Source of the DNA: Rhodococcus sp. 06-462-5
GTDB taxonomy: Bacteria; Actinomycetota; Actinomycetes; Mycobacteriales; Mycobacteriaceae
Direction of reading: 5' to 3'
Assembly (NCBI RefSeq): GCF_002258315.1
Contig: NZ_NOYD01000054.1
Coordinates: 1-64,000, forward strand
DNA: 64,000 nt
Positions 44,673 to 53,827 of the stretch are shown here, in pieces (within the stretch, counting starts at the first letter, position 1; every line of letters starts with the position of its first letter). The translations under genes and the position numbers were made by a program. The notes beneath the pieces were generated by a model. The model was not told the DNA's origin, did not search any database, and saw nothing but the letters and a program-made list of their open reading frames with translations.

Positions 44673-45587
44673 TCATCTCTGCTGAATGGACGAACGGGCC
44701 GATTGCCGAGTCACGGTGGCGACCACCGCGAGCGGTCTGTCGTTGTGATCTCGATTCAGTGCCGCAGCGATCTCCTCATGGTCAGCACCGTTGATGTTGA
44801 TTGTGTCCCAACCCTCACCGTCGAACCGTTTATCGATTCCATGCGGCCAACCCATACTTGCCGTGCCGTTGTCCAGGACGATGACCGTCAGTTGGTTCAA
44901 GCGCGCGCGTCCTGCAAAAGCCATCGCCTCGTGGTTGCTGCCCTCATCGAACTCTCCATCGCCGATGAGCACGAAGACTCTCGGTGCGTGACGATTTTGT
45001 ATACGGAGTCCCATCGCGACGCCCACTGCGAGCGGCAAGCCATGGCCGAGCGAGCCACCCGACATTTCTACACCCGAGATTTTGGTTCGATCCGGCGCGA
45101 AGCCGAGTGGTGAGTTCTTTGTCGCCCAGGTATCGAGGAGCTCTGGTCGGAGGAACCCTTTGGCCGCAAGTACCGCGTAGTAGGCCATCGGGCCGTGACC
45201 TTTGGACAGCAAGAAGCGGTCCCTGTCGTCGTCGTCGGGGCTCTCGGGGGATACGTTGAGGATTTCGTCGTAGAGTACCCACAGCACGTCCATCGTCGAT
45301 GAGGATGAGAACGAGTGCCTTTCGTCTCCCCGCATACGGGAGATCAGAGCAGGCAGATCGTCATAGCTGAATTCGGTTGGCTCTTGTCGCATCGCATTCT
45401 CTTCGAAGCGGATAGCAGTAGCTGGGCAGGAACGTGCAGCCGCGCGTACCAGCGAATGGTTGTCTGGGGAAGGTTTGTCCACGAGCAATGTGACTGTGCC
45501 GTCGTTACTCTGCTCGAAGACCTCGGGCGCGACGAGCACGCACTGACCGGAGCCGAAACACCTCCGCTCGTTCACGACGACTTTCAT
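44673..45587 (-). CDS. fasB: FasB, ferredoxin fused to TPP-binding (transketolase alpha-like) domain
   Basis: 304 residues. The N-terminal 65 residues are a P450-type ferredoxin (NERRCFGSGQCV, later a Cys in RSCPATAI). The remaining 240 form a transketolase N-terminal domain with KGHGPMAYYA and the TPP motif GDGEFDEGSNHEAM, followed by VIVLDNG. The fusion links pyruvate-type oxidation to ferredoxin reduction, which then feeds FasA. It is 13 bp from fasA and 6 bp from fasC. Confidence 0.94.
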   Translation of the reverse strand: MKVVVNERRCFGSGQCVLVAPEVFEQSNDGTVTLLVDKPSPDNHSLVRAAARSCPATAIRFEENAMRQEPTEFSYDDLPALISRMRGDERHSFSSSSTMDVLWVLYDEILNVSPESPDDDDRDRFLLSKGHGPMAYYAVLAAKGFLRPELLDTWATKNSPLGFAPDRTKISGVEMSGGSLGHGLPLAVGVAMGLRIQNRHAPRVFVLIGDGEFDEGSNHEAMAFAGRARLNQLTVIVLDNGTASMGWPHGIDKRFDGEGWDTININGADHEEIAAALNRDHNDRPLAVVATVTRQSARSSIQQR

Positions 45588-45600
45588 GACCGCTCGCTTC

Positions 45601-46800
45601 TCACCACGTCAGCTGTAGTTCTTCGAGGCCGAGAACAATGCTGGCGGAGCGGAGCCGAACGTCGTGCGAGGGTGAGAGGGCTAGGTCGGGAAAGCGCCTC
45701 AGTACCGCCGGCACGGCCGTGCGCAGGGTCATCCGAGCGAGTGAATGCCCAAGACAGAAATGGACGCCATGCCCGAAGGCGAGGTGACCGGCTACTCCCC
45801 TGGTGATATCGAGGTCGTCGGGTCTGTCCGTCAGATTGCTGTCGCGATTAGCGGCCAATAGGGACGGGATGACGAAAGATCCTGCCGGAATGGTCACCCC
45901 GGCGATTTGCACCTCGGTTACTGCCATGCGCGGTGGCTGCGAATGGGCGACCGACAACCACCGCAATAATTCCTCAATTCCGGAATTGACGCAGTTCGGG
46001 TCCTCGATCATCATGGCGGCTTGTTCCGGGTGATGCAAAAGGGCCAGTACACTGAGGCCGATCATGCTTGCTGTGGTCTCGTGTCCACCGAGCATGATCA
46101 GACTGATGATGCTGATAAGTTCGTCGGTGCTGAGGTTGTCGCCAATCTTGCGCGCCAGAATTCCCAACAAGTCGTCACCGGGTTGTTCCTGCGCACGGGT
46201 AACCAGGGTGGCCATGTATCGACGGTCTTCTCGCTGGGCAACCGCTCGTTGTTCTGCAGATGCCGACAGATCCAGGAGGCGTGCTGTTCGATCTCGCAAT
46301 TCGTCGCGATCGGCATAGGGCACTCCCAACAGCTCACACAGTACGAGCAAAGAGACTGGTAGCGCGTAACGGTCCATAAGGTCGGCGGGTTGCCCGGCTT
46401 GCTCGAGACCATCCAATGCACTGTCCACTATCTCTGCGATGCGCGGCTGCAGGCGACTGAGCCGGTGCACTGAGAACTCCGCAGCAAGGATATGACGCAA
46501 GCGGGTGTGGTCGGGGGGATCGAGTCCGATGAGGTTACCGGCGCGCATGGCGGCTAGTTCATCTTCAATCACATCGCCGCCGCTGGGTATTGCGAACATT
46601 GGCGTGTGGGCGTTGCTGAACCGGTTTGAGTCTGCGAAGATTCGCCGGACGTCTTCGTAACGGCAGACGAGAAAAGCCGGGGCCCCGTAGAGTTCTCCTA
46701 CTGGGATAACACCGTCGCGGTCACGGACCTGGGCGAGCTCTTCGGTCGGGTTCAGGCCGTTGCGTCGCATTTCTAAAGGTAAATCAGCCGTTCCGGCCAT
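45601..46800 (-). CDS. fasA: FasA, cytochrome P450
   Basis: 399 residues. Oxygen-binding I-helix LGGHETTASM (about residue 235), an E-x-x-R helix (EELLRW, about 275) and the haem loop FGHGVHFCLGHSLAR with the Cys ligand (about 343-357). It hydroxylates the isoprenoid side chain of cytokinins. Start ATG at 46800 with AAGGGA nine bases upstream. It follows the second methyltransferase gene by 95 bp. Confidence 0.95.
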   Translation of the reverse strand: MAGTADLPLEMRRNGLNPTEELAQVRDRDGVIPVGELYGAPAFLVCRYEDVRRIFADSNRFSNAHTPMFAIPSGGDVIEDELAAMRAGNLIGLDPPDHTRLRHILAAEFSVHRLSRLQPRIAEIVDSALDGLEQAGQPADLMDRYALPVSLLVLCELLGVPYADRDELRDRTARLLDLSASAEQRAVAQREDRRYMATLVTRAQEQPGDDLLGILARKIGDNLSTDELISIISLIMLGGHETTASMIGLSVLALLHHPEQAAMMIEDPNCVNSGIEELLRWLSVAHSQPPRMAVTEVQIAGVTIPAGSFVIPSLLAANRDSNLTDRPDDLDITRGVAGHLAFGHGVHFCLGHSLARMTLRTAVPAVLRRFPDLALSPSHDVRLRSASIVLGLEELQLTW

Positions 46801-46895
46801 ACCGGAATCCCTTCGATTGTTTGTAGAAGGACGAAGTGGCGCGCCGATGCCGAGGATCGCTGGCGCGTGGATAACTCGGATATCTCAGGCCACCG

Positions 46896-47747
46896 CTACA
46901 GACGCTCGCACGCGATAACCAAGTAGTCGATGCTGCGTTCGCGGAAGCCCTGGAGGAATGGTTCCTCGACACCTGTGCGCAACGCTGCCTGGTTGCGCAG
47001 GTCCCAGTACGGGATGGCTTCGTCGGTGTATCGCTGAACGTGATACGGCACCAGACCATTTGCTGCCAGAGTTTGGAAATAAGTACTGCGGGTGTGCATA
47101 GCGCACTGATATTCTTCGTCGATCAACCGTGATGCCTCGGAACGCTCAGCAACTACGTCGTTGCGGCACCAGGTGACTGCGACATAGCGGCCGCCGGGGC
47201 GCAGCAACCGGGCGAACTCGGTGAACGCCTCCCCTAGGTCGACACACATCGTGGTTTCGTTGGAGACGATGTAATCGAAGGTGTTGTCCTCGAAGGGGGC
47301 CTGAACCATGTTTGCGAAGTGGAATTGCACACGGTCCGAGCTCCCGCGTTCACGGGCCAACTTCTCTGCGAACTCGACATGGTGAGCGCAGTAGTTCACC
47401 CCGTCTACCCGGCAGCCGAATCGATCAGCGATTGTGAAGGTCGTTCCGCCTCGCCCCGATCCCGCGTCCATGACACGAGAGCTCGGTGAGACCTCCCCTA
47501 ATGCATCGACGATAAGGTTGATTTCCAGCGACTCCATCCGGTGAAGTTCGCGCAGGATCAGTGACTCCCGCAGCTCCGCAGGTGCAGCGAGTACAGAGTG
47601 ATCGTAGTCACCGATTCCGTAGTGGTGGTGGTACAAGCCGTCTTCAGTGCCCAGCAGCAGGTTGATATCGTCGGATTTTTTGGCATCCCAGTAGCGGCGC
47701 TGCTGTACGTCATGCTGGCCGAGGACTGCCACGTCGAGGTTCGGCAT
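46896..47747 (-). CDS. mtr2: Methyltransferase 2 of the fas locus (SAM-dependent)
   Basis: 283 residues from the ATG at 47747 (GGAG eight bases upstream; an upstream TTG at 47762 overlaps that site). SAM motif I is VMDAGSGRGGTTF (about 95-107), with FDYIVSNETT as motif II, and the fold matches small-molecule terpenoid/sterol-type methyltransferases. A paralogue of the same length lies just upstream. Both are placed to methylate isoprenoid precursors or cytokinins. The numbering of mtr1 and mtr2 follows transcription order and is from memory. Confidence 0.85.
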   Translation of the reverse strand: MPNLDVAVLGQHDVQQRRYWDAKKSDDINLLLGTEDGLYHHHYGIGDYDHSVLAAPAELRESLILRELHRMESLEINLIVDALGEVSPSSRVMDAGSGRGGTTFTIADRFGCRVDGVNYCAHHVEFAEKLARERGSSDRVQFHFANMVQAPFEDNTFDYIVSNETTMCVDLGEAFTEFARLLRPGGRYVAVTWCRNDVVAERSEASRLIDEEYQCAMHTRSTYFQTLAANGLVPYHVQRYTDEAIPYWDLRNQAALRTGVEEPFLQGFRERSIDYLVIACERL

Positions 47748-47786
47748 TTCAGGCTCCTTCAAGTTTGTGGTTTCCGGGTGGATGTC

Positions 47787-48638
47787 TCAGATGCGTTCGG
47801 CCGCAATCACTAGGTAGTTCAGTGAACCGTCGCTGTAGCCGCTGAGGAACGCATCCTCAACGCCGGTGCGGAGTTTGCTGTTGTTGCGTAGCTCCCAGTA
47901 CGGCATAGCTTCGTGTGTGTACTGAGCCACGCGGTACGGAATCAGGCCGTTTGCCGCGAAGGCCTTGAAGTAAGTGCTTCGGCGGTGCATTCGGCATACG
48001 TAATGTTCATCGATCTGCCTTGTCGCGTCCGAGCGTGGGTCGACTGCGTCGTTGCGGCACCAGGTGGTCATTACGTAGCGACCGCCCCGTCGCAGTAGGC
48101 GGGAGAACTCGGCCATTGCTTCGTACGCGTCGGCGTACATCGTCGTCTCGTTTGAGACCACGAAATCGAAAGTGTGATCAGGAAATGGTGCCTGCAGCAT
48201 GTTCCCGAGGTGGAATTGAACGCGGCTATCCCAACCGCGTTTGCGTGCGATCTGCTCGGCGAACGCGACGTGATGTTCGCAAAAATTGACGCCGTCGATT
48301 CGGCTCTCCGTCGCTCCAGCGAGACGAAAAGATGTTCCCCCGCGACCTGACCCGGCATCCATGCCGCGAGAGTTGGGCGGCAAAGGACCGAGGGCGTCGA
48401 GGATCAGTCCGACTTGATCATTCTCCATTCGATGCAACTCTCGCAAAATCGCGTTCTCTCGCTCCTCACCTACGGAATCCAGAATAGAGCGGTCGAAATC
48501 GCCAATCGCGTAGTGATGGTGGTAAAGATCATCATCAGCGCCCAGTAGGAGATTGATGTCATCGGTTGTTTTAGCGTCCCAGTGAGCTTTCAACTCACGT
48601 TCATAGCTATCGCGCGCATATTGATCTGCCGAGATCAT
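47787..48638 (-). CDS. mtr1: Methyltransferase 1 of the fas locus (SAM-dependent)
   Basis: 283 residues from the ATG at 48638 (AAGGAG six bases upstream; an adjacent GTG is less well spaced). SAM motif I GMDAGSGRGGTSF (about 92), then FDFVVSNETT. Aligned by eye it is about 60% identical to the next gene over its whole length (shared DDINLLLG, LYHHHY, ILRELHRME, AMPYWELRN), so the pair arose by tandem duplication. First gene after the long intergenic region that should carry the fas promoter. Confidence 0.85.
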   Translation of the reverse strand: MISADQYARDSYERELKAHWDAKTTDDINLLLGADDDLYHHHYAIGDFDRSILDSVGEERENAILRELHRMENDQVGLILDALGPLPPNSRGMDAGSGRGGTSFRLAGATESRIDGVNFCEHHVAFAEQIARKRGWDSRVQFHLGNMLQAPFPDHTFDFVVSNETTMYADAYEAMAEFSRLLRRGGRYVMTTWCRNDAVDPRSDATRQIDEHYVCRMHRRSTYFKAFAANGLIPYRVAQYTHEAMPYWELRNNSKLRTGVEDAFLSGYSDGSLNYLVIAAERI

Positions 48639-49248
48639 CACAGTCTCCTTCTTCGGTTCTCCCCATCATTTCTGTATCTCAAGTCGACATGTCGAATGAA
48701 CCATTGCGACCTGCAAGGTCGGCGACTTGATGATGTCTTCGACGCTACTTATCGAAATTAATTGCGGAAATACCTCCACAGCTCTTCGTCGCGAAGCGAC
48801 AAAACTTTGGCACCGTGCGACAAGTGGGGTCGAAGTCCCCTACGGGGTCCAGTGCAGGTAGGCACCCATCTGCGCCGGCCGTGAGGAGACCATGGAAGCC
48901 GCAACCGGCCAACGATCAAGTCCTCGGAGTCGGGCCCTCCAAAGTCGACAACGACTACAGCCACGTCTACCGCGAGAACCCGCAGATCAATCGTCTTATG
49001 CCGTGAAGGCGATGCCCCGATCGGCGCGAGTGCGCGCGGACGTGACGGAGTTGCGTGGTAGCTACCGTGGACGGATAGCCGGACCGTCACTACCTCGAGC
49101 AAGGTCAAGAATTTTGTCTTGATGAATCCGTCACCCGGTCGTGTACTTGTTGCCCAGCGAGTTCGATCACGTCGACGCGGCGCGCCGGTACGAGAACCTT
49201 CGTTCCGGTCTTGACCACTCGGAATTGATCGGTGGATGTGTTCTCGAA
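48639..49248. promoter_or_regulatory. 610-bp region upstream of mtr/fas and downstream of fasR
   Basis: No gene with family support. The part nearest mtr1 (about 48660-48770) is AT-rich, including TTATCGAAATTAATTG near 48750, and is the probable promoter area. An inverted repeat TCAAGA-N6-TCTTGA lies at 49105-49122. The middle (about 48880-49060) is GC-rich and could be relic sequence. The region is long enough for a leader RNA. Confidence 0.45.
49105..49122. repeat. Inverted repeat downstream of fasR
   Basis: TCAAGA, six bases, TCTTGA, about 130 bp past the fasR stop and about 470 bp before mtr1. Could be a regulator site for fas or part of a weak terminator for fasR. Confidence 0.35.
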
Positions 49249-50295
49249 TTAGCTGGGTTCCGCGTAAAACCTTCTGAATTCCGAAGGCGAGCAACCCTTC
49301 AACTCGCGAAATAGCCGAGAAAGTCTCGACTGGTCACTAAGCCCCCACCGCGCACTGATGTCGCCTATCGGTATCTGTTGTAAGCTTGGGTCGATCAAAT
49401 CGGCAGCGCACCTTTCAATGCGCTCATATGCTATATAAGCGGACAGAGTTCGCTCCTCTCGCTCGAAAGCGCGATGCAGCTGACGAACCGATACATGTAG
49501 TTTGCGCGCGAGTAGGTCGGGATTGAGCGTGGGATCAGAAAGATTCTTCTCGATCATCAAGCGCGCCGTCGCTACGAGGCCGGATTGCTGGTCAGGCGGT
49601 GCGTGGCCATGGGGCGGGTGCATTCCTTCCCACGCCAGTAATCGAACGGCTGAGATGACATTATGAGCCGTGAACGTGTTCAGCATTCCAATTTCTCTCG
49701 AAGTAGAATGTAAAGTATCTGAGAGTATTTTCCCCGTACCTTCAGCGTTTGGCACAACGCGAAGACCTCGACCCGAGGCGGCGTCGAAGTCTTCTCTTGA
49801 GCCCACCCTCTGCCGTAACGTGACTACCGCTAAACAGCTGGCACGGGTTACAGTCATTGTATAACTGTAATCGCTATAGTATAGGCCAATGCCTCCACTC
49901 TTCAGCGATATTTGGACGCCGTTCTGCGACAGAATTACTTCGCCCGATAAGACGTATTGAATCCTCACGGAGAATCGTGGATCGGCTTCGAGATCAACCT
50001 GTCGACGAGTAATTTCTCCTGGTCCGCACCGAATCGACGCTAAGCTGTCCCCATCGACTATTCGCGCAGTGAGTCGTGTCATACACTGTCGTTCAGGCGC
50101 GTGACACGCGGTTCCGTACACGGTGTACAGCTCGTGACTACGCTCTTCGCTAGATGCGTGGTCGGAAGTTTTGATCAGAGTTGTGGCATTGCGGTCGTTA
50201 TGGGCATTGTCTCGGAACCTTTTTGAAGGTTCTCTATCGGTTGCAGCCATTTTCGCCCCCCGGCGCGAATCGTGTTCGGTCTTTAATTTGCTCAT
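49249..50295 (-). CDS. fasR: FasR, AraC-family regulator of fas
   Basis: 348 residues. The C-terminal 100 residues hold the AraC double helix-turn-helix: LNPDLLARKLHVSVRQLHRAFERE, then IGDISARWGLSDQSRLSRLFRELKGCSPSEFRR. The N-terminal region (about 80-220) fits the AraC-binding-like sensor of the NitR/FeaR group. The ATG at 50295 lacks a strong ribosome site; an ATG at 50250 after GGGGGG is an alternative start. FasR is essential for fas expression in this pathogen, according to the literature on the locus. The gene is much more AT-rich than its neighbours. Confidence 0.93.
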   Translation of the reverse strand: MSKLKTEHDSRRGAKMAATDREPSKRFRDNAHNDRNATTLIKTSDHASSEERSHELYTVYGTACHAPERQCMTRLTARIVDGDSLASIRCGPGEITRRQVDLEADPRFSVRIQYVLSGEVILSQNGVQISLKSGGIGLYYSDYSYTMTVTRASCLAVVTLRQRVGSREDFDAASGRGLRVVPNAEGTGKILSDTLHSTSREIGMLNTFTAHNVISAVRLLAWEGMHPPHGHAPPDQQSGLVATARLMIEKNLSDPTLNPDLLARKLHVSVRQLHRAFEREERTLSAYIAYERIERCAADLIDPSLQQIPIGDISARWGLSDQSRLSRLFRELKGCSPSEFRRFYAEPS

Positions 50296-50431
50296 GTCCA
50301 GAGTCCGGCAGAACCGGCAACATCAACGGCCACAGGCGACGTGCTGTAACGGCTTCGACAGGTCGAGGCGTCGAGGCCGGATGCCCACTCCACGTTACTG
50401 CGGCCTGTTGGTGAAGTGATTGGAGTGATCT

Positions 50432-51592
50432 CTATGTGGTGTAGTCCGCGTTTATTCGAATGTATTCATCGGTGAGGTCGCAACCGAACACTCTCCAGGT
50501 GTCGGTGCCGATTCCGAGGTCTACGTTGATCTCGACGGTGGCAGTTGCAAGGTGTTCACGAACCACCTCGACGGTGTCGTGCTGGTCGAGTGACGAGCTC
50601 GGATACACATCGATGTCCGCGAATGCGACTCGGATTCTGTCGGGTTCTATGTCCACCTCGTTGCTACATTTTCCGATAGCCATGAGAACTCGACCCCAGT
50701 TGGGGTCTTCACCGTGGATCATCGTCTTGACCAAGGGAGAGTTGATGATCGACTTCCCGACCACGCGCGCTTGGCGCTCGCTCGATGCACCCGAGACCGT
50801 AGTGACGATCAGCTTGGTCGCACCTTCGCCGTCGCTGGCAATCATTTTCACCAGATCCGTGCACACTTCCTCGAGAGCCTGCTCGAACTCGGTATCGGGT
50901 ACCGGGCCGGCGGCACCATTGGCGAAGACCGCCGCTGTGTCGCTGGTGGAGGTGTCGGTGTCGATCGAGACCGAGTTGTAGGTGCGGTCGACAACGTCAC
51001 GAAAGATTCGGTTGAGCGTGTCCTGGGGGACGTCGGCGTCGGTGAAGACAAACGACAGCATGGTCGCCATGTCCGGTTCTATCATCCCGACGCCCTTCGC
51101 GATTCCAACGATGGTGCTGGTGCCGACGGCTCGTTCGGAGACCTTGGCGCGGGTGTCGGTGGTCATGATCGCTCGGGCCACCGCGTGCGCGTCGAGTGGT
51201 GTTCCCTGGCCGAGCCCGTCGAGTCCGGCGCGGATGGTGTCCATCGGATATTGCACTCCGATGACTCCGGTGGAGGCCATTATCAGGGCATCGGGTTCGA
51301 TTCCTACGGTTCGTGCGACGGATGCGCGTATCTCGCTGGCGTTGCGGAGCCCTTCCGCGCCGGTCGCGACGTTGGCGTTCTTCGCCAACACGAGGACCCC
51401 GCGCGGACTGGTCTGCTCGATCGAGGTCTTGCTCAAGGTGACGCAGGGGCCCGCGAACAGTGACTTCGTGAAAACGACCGACGAGGTGCACGGCCTGTCG
51501 GAGATGACCATGGAGAAGTCGTCTTTACCTTCGTCTGCCAGTCCTAAATGGGTTGTCCAGCAGTGAAACCCTTGTGGGGACGCGGCGCTCAT
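50432..51592 (-). CDS. attH: AttH, ArgJ-type ornithine/glutamate N-acetyltransferase
   Basis: 386 residues from the ATG at 51592 (AGAAAGGG site). It contains the ArgJ autocleavage region GVGMIEPDMATMLSF (about 172-186), where the Thr of ATM becomes the nucleophile. ArgJ transfers acetyl from N-acetylornithine to glutamate; the clavulanic-acid cluster contains a comparable OAT. Last gene of the att operon, 32 bp after the AMP-ligase gene. The att letter follows gene order from attX, which I recall rather than verified. Confidence 0.88.
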   Translation of the reverse strand: MSAASPQGFHCWTTHLGLADEGKDDFSMVISDRPCTSSVVFTKSLFAGPCVTLSKTSIEQTSPRGVLVLAKNANVATGAEGLRNASEIRASVARTVGIEPDALIMASTGVIGVQYPMDTIRAGLDGLGQGTPLDAHAVARAIMTTDTRAKVSERAVGTSTIVGIAKGVGMIEPDMATMLSFVFTDADVPQDTLNRIFRDVVDRTYNSVSIDTDTSTSDTAAVFANGAAGPVPDTEFEQALEEVCTDLVKMIASDGEGATKLIVTTVSGASSERQARVVGKSIINSPLVKTMIHGEDPNWGRVLMAIGKCSNEVDIEPDRIRVAFADIDVYPSSSLDQHDTVEVVREHLATATVEINVDLGIGTDTWRVFGCDLTDEYIRINADYTT

Positions 51593-51624
51593 GTCTGCCC
51601 TTTCTGATCCGTGTGATGTCGAAC

Positions 51625-53091
51625 TCAGGACGCTCTGCACCATGCCAGCAATGCGCGCCGGTCGGGCTTGCCGACAGACGTTTTCGGCCAGTCGGACATC
51701 AGAGTGATCTTTCCGATGAGACCGCAGCTGTTCATCACTTCGGTGACGCGAAGGTGGATTCGTCCGAGGTCTGCCCCGGTGGGTGCCAGGCGGCACAGTA
51801 CTGTCGTCGGTGTGTCTGCTCCTGTGGCCGTTGGGGCGAAGACGACGACCTCGTCGACCTCGTCGAGTGCGGTGATCTCGTCGACCAGGACGCCTGCCGA
51901 ACAGAGTTGACCGTGGTTGTTTGTCCATACGTCATCGATGCGGCCCAGGACGTTGATGGCACCGTTGTCGTGGACCATCACCGCGTCCCCGCTTCGATAC
52001 CAGCCGTCCGTGAATGCGCTCTGTGTACGGTCCGGGTGTCCCCAGTAGCCTTCGGCTCGGTGCGCTCGGCGGAATTCGGGCTCGCCCACTCGATAGGTAT
52101 CTGCGTCGATTCCGTGGATGGGGCGCACTCGCATCTCCACCCCGGGTAGGGGCCGCAGTTCGGCCGCGCTCTGCAACTGTGGCCGCAGATCTGCGCACAT
52201 GATGCCGCACTCGGTGGCCCCGTAGAGCCTGCGTAGGTGGACCCCGCACCGCTGGTGGATCAGTCGCGCAGTGGTCGGCGTCAGGAGAGCCCCGCCCGTC
52301 AGTGCGGTGGTCAGGTGTTCACCCATTCGCTCCGATGCCGCCGGTGACGCTGCGATCGCGTCGTAGTGCGAGGGAAGGGCGCTCATATAGGTACCGTTCC
52401 AGTCGCAAATCGCTCTCGCGTGGGCAGAGGCCGGGAGACCGGCGTCGAGGTGCACCGTGGGTGCTCCCGAGAGCAAGCCCGCGAGAACGTGAACGTCCAT
52501 CCCGTGCGCGAAATCGAGGGGGTGGATGTTGATGATCACATCGTCGGCTGTCAGACCGAGCTGCTGGCACCAGTCGGTGCGGTCGGCGAACAGCGATTCC
52601 TCGGTCCAGTACACCCATTTCGGCTCACCACTCGATCCGGATGTTTCGAGGATTCTTCCTCGCACGGTGTCGTGCTCGGTCACGTCGCATTGACGCGTTG
52701 GGTTGCAGTATCGGAGCTTTCGGGTTGCTGCATCGAACACGGAGGCCAGTTCGGGCAGGTCGGGGTCGATGTCGTGGTCGGTAATGGCGTGCCAGCGGCG
52801 GCCCAGTGCGCTCAGTCGGTCCCATGCTGGATGCCGCGTCCGGCTCGCCAGGTGCACGCCGCCGGCGGCCATCGTTCCCAGTAGTGCTGCAACGAAGTCT
52901 GCGGCCCCGGGGTGATGATCGACGACGACCACGTCGCCTTCGTCGATCACCGGTGCCAGTGCATCACGCCATGCCATCGCCGCGGCCGACAGCTCCCCGA
53001 ACGTCGTATGGCGTCGTCCCTGGTGAAGTGCGTCCTGATCCTGTTGGGGCATGCTGTTCAGTGCGGCGAGGAACCCTCGCGCGTCAGACAT
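51625..53091 (-). CDS. attG: AttG, stand-alone AMP-forming ligase (ANL superfamily)
   Basis: 488 residues from the ATG at 53091. It has the A3-like loop ETSGSSGEPKW (about 150), the A5-like YGATECG (about 293) and the C-terminal hinge/lysine region GRIDDVW with KTSVGKPDRRALL near the end. It activates a carboxylic acid as its adenylate, then probably transfers it to an amine or thiol. No carrier domain follows. The start overlaps the dioxygenase stop by 8 bp. Confidence 0.87.
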   Translation of the reverse strand: MSDARGFLAALNSMPQQDQDALHQGRRHTTFGELSAAAMAWRDALAPVIDEGDVVVVDHHPGAADFVAALLGTMAAGGVHLASRTRHPAWDRLSALGRRWHAITDHDIDPDLPELASVFDAATRKLRYCNPTRQCDVTEHDTVRGRILETSGSSGEPKWVYWTEESLFADRTDWCQQLGLTADDVIINIHPLDFAHGMDVHVLAGLLSGAPTVHLDAGLPASAHARAICDWNGTYMSALPSHYDAIAASPAASERMGEHLTTALTGGALLTPTTARLIHQRCGVHLRRLYGATECGIMCADLRPQLQSAAELRPLPGVEMRVRPIHGIDADTYRVGEPEFRRAHRAEGYWGHPDRTQSAFTDGWYRSGDAVMVHDNGAINVLGRIDDVWTNNHGQLCSAGVLVDEITALDEVDEVVVFAPTATGADTPTTVLCRLAPTGADLGRIHLRVTEVMNSCGLIGKITLMSDWPKTSVGKPDRRALLAWCRAS

Positions 53092-53827
53092 TGATCTGTC
53101 CTCGGAACAAGTGTCTGACGCTGCCCGGTTCGATCGTTGTCCGCCCGTGCAGAACCTGTTCGTTGTCGAGGACGAGAAGATCACCCGGGGCCCAGTCGTG
53201 CGAGTAGAAGCTGGTACTGCCCCGCAGGTAGGAGTCGAGCCGTGCGAAGACGGCCCGGCTGTCTTCTTCGGTCGAGCCCGCCAGACGGACCGACCATCCT
53301 GCGGGGGTGGTCCGTTCCTCGGTGAACGGGAGTGCCACGTTCAACCGCGTTGTCCCCGTTGCTGATCGCACTGCAGGTGGAATCGACAGCCAGCGGTGCG
53401 CGACGTCGGGAAAGTGGGATTGGTCGGTGACGTAGTACTCCCAATCCACGTCGGTCACCGTGCTCAGGTCCGGTGGGAGTGTTGCATCGAGTAGATCCGA
53501 TTGCAGACAGAGTTCTGTGCGTCCGGATCCTGTGGGCTGATCGACTGCATTGCAATACAGCGCAATGTATTTGGGACAGGTCCCGACAAGTGTGCCGTCG
53601 GTGTGCAGAGGCAGGGCACTGCGCCCGGTGACGACGCGGTCCGGTAGCGGGCTTGCGTCGAGATCGAGCAGACCTGCGCTTCCGGTGCCGAACCGATGTG
53701 TGGCGAGAGTCCCGAGCCCCTGCACGAAGACCTCGAAGTCGCTTCTGCCGAAGTCGACGTCGCCGACCAGAGCGAATCCATCCCGGGTGGCCACTGCCGC
53801 GAGATCTCCGGGATCGGTGGCCGTCAC
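53084..53827 (-). CDS. attF: AttF, Fe(II)/2-oxoglutarate oxygenase, clavaminate-synthase/TauD-like
   Basis: 247 residues. Metal ligands: H-T-D in PLHTDGTLVG (about residue 77) and a distal His in LLVLDNEQVLHGR (about 226), followed by the 2-oxoglutarate-binding Arg in VRHLFRGQ. The layout matches clavaminate-synthase-like oxygenases. It probably hydroxylates or ring-modifies the AttE product. Coupled to attE by a 4-bp ATGA overlap. Confidence 0.88.
   Translation of the reverse strand: MTATDPGDLAAVATRDGFALVGDVDFGRSDFEVFVQGLGTLATHRFGTGSAGLLDLDASPLPDRVVTGRSALPLHTDGTLVGTCPKYIALYCNAVDQPTGSGRTELCLQSDLLDATLPPDLSTVTDVDWEYYVTDQSHFPDVAHRWLSIPPAVRSATGTTRLNVALPFTEERTTPAGWSVRLAGSTEEDSRAVFARLDSYLRGSTSFYSHDWAPGDLLVLDNEQVLHGRTTIEPGSVRHLFRGQINV

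Noticed and set aside
48758..49294. 178-residue minus-strand frame between mtr1 and fasR
   Set aside because: It runs into the 3' end of fasR in another frame, shows no domain and has shadow-like composition.
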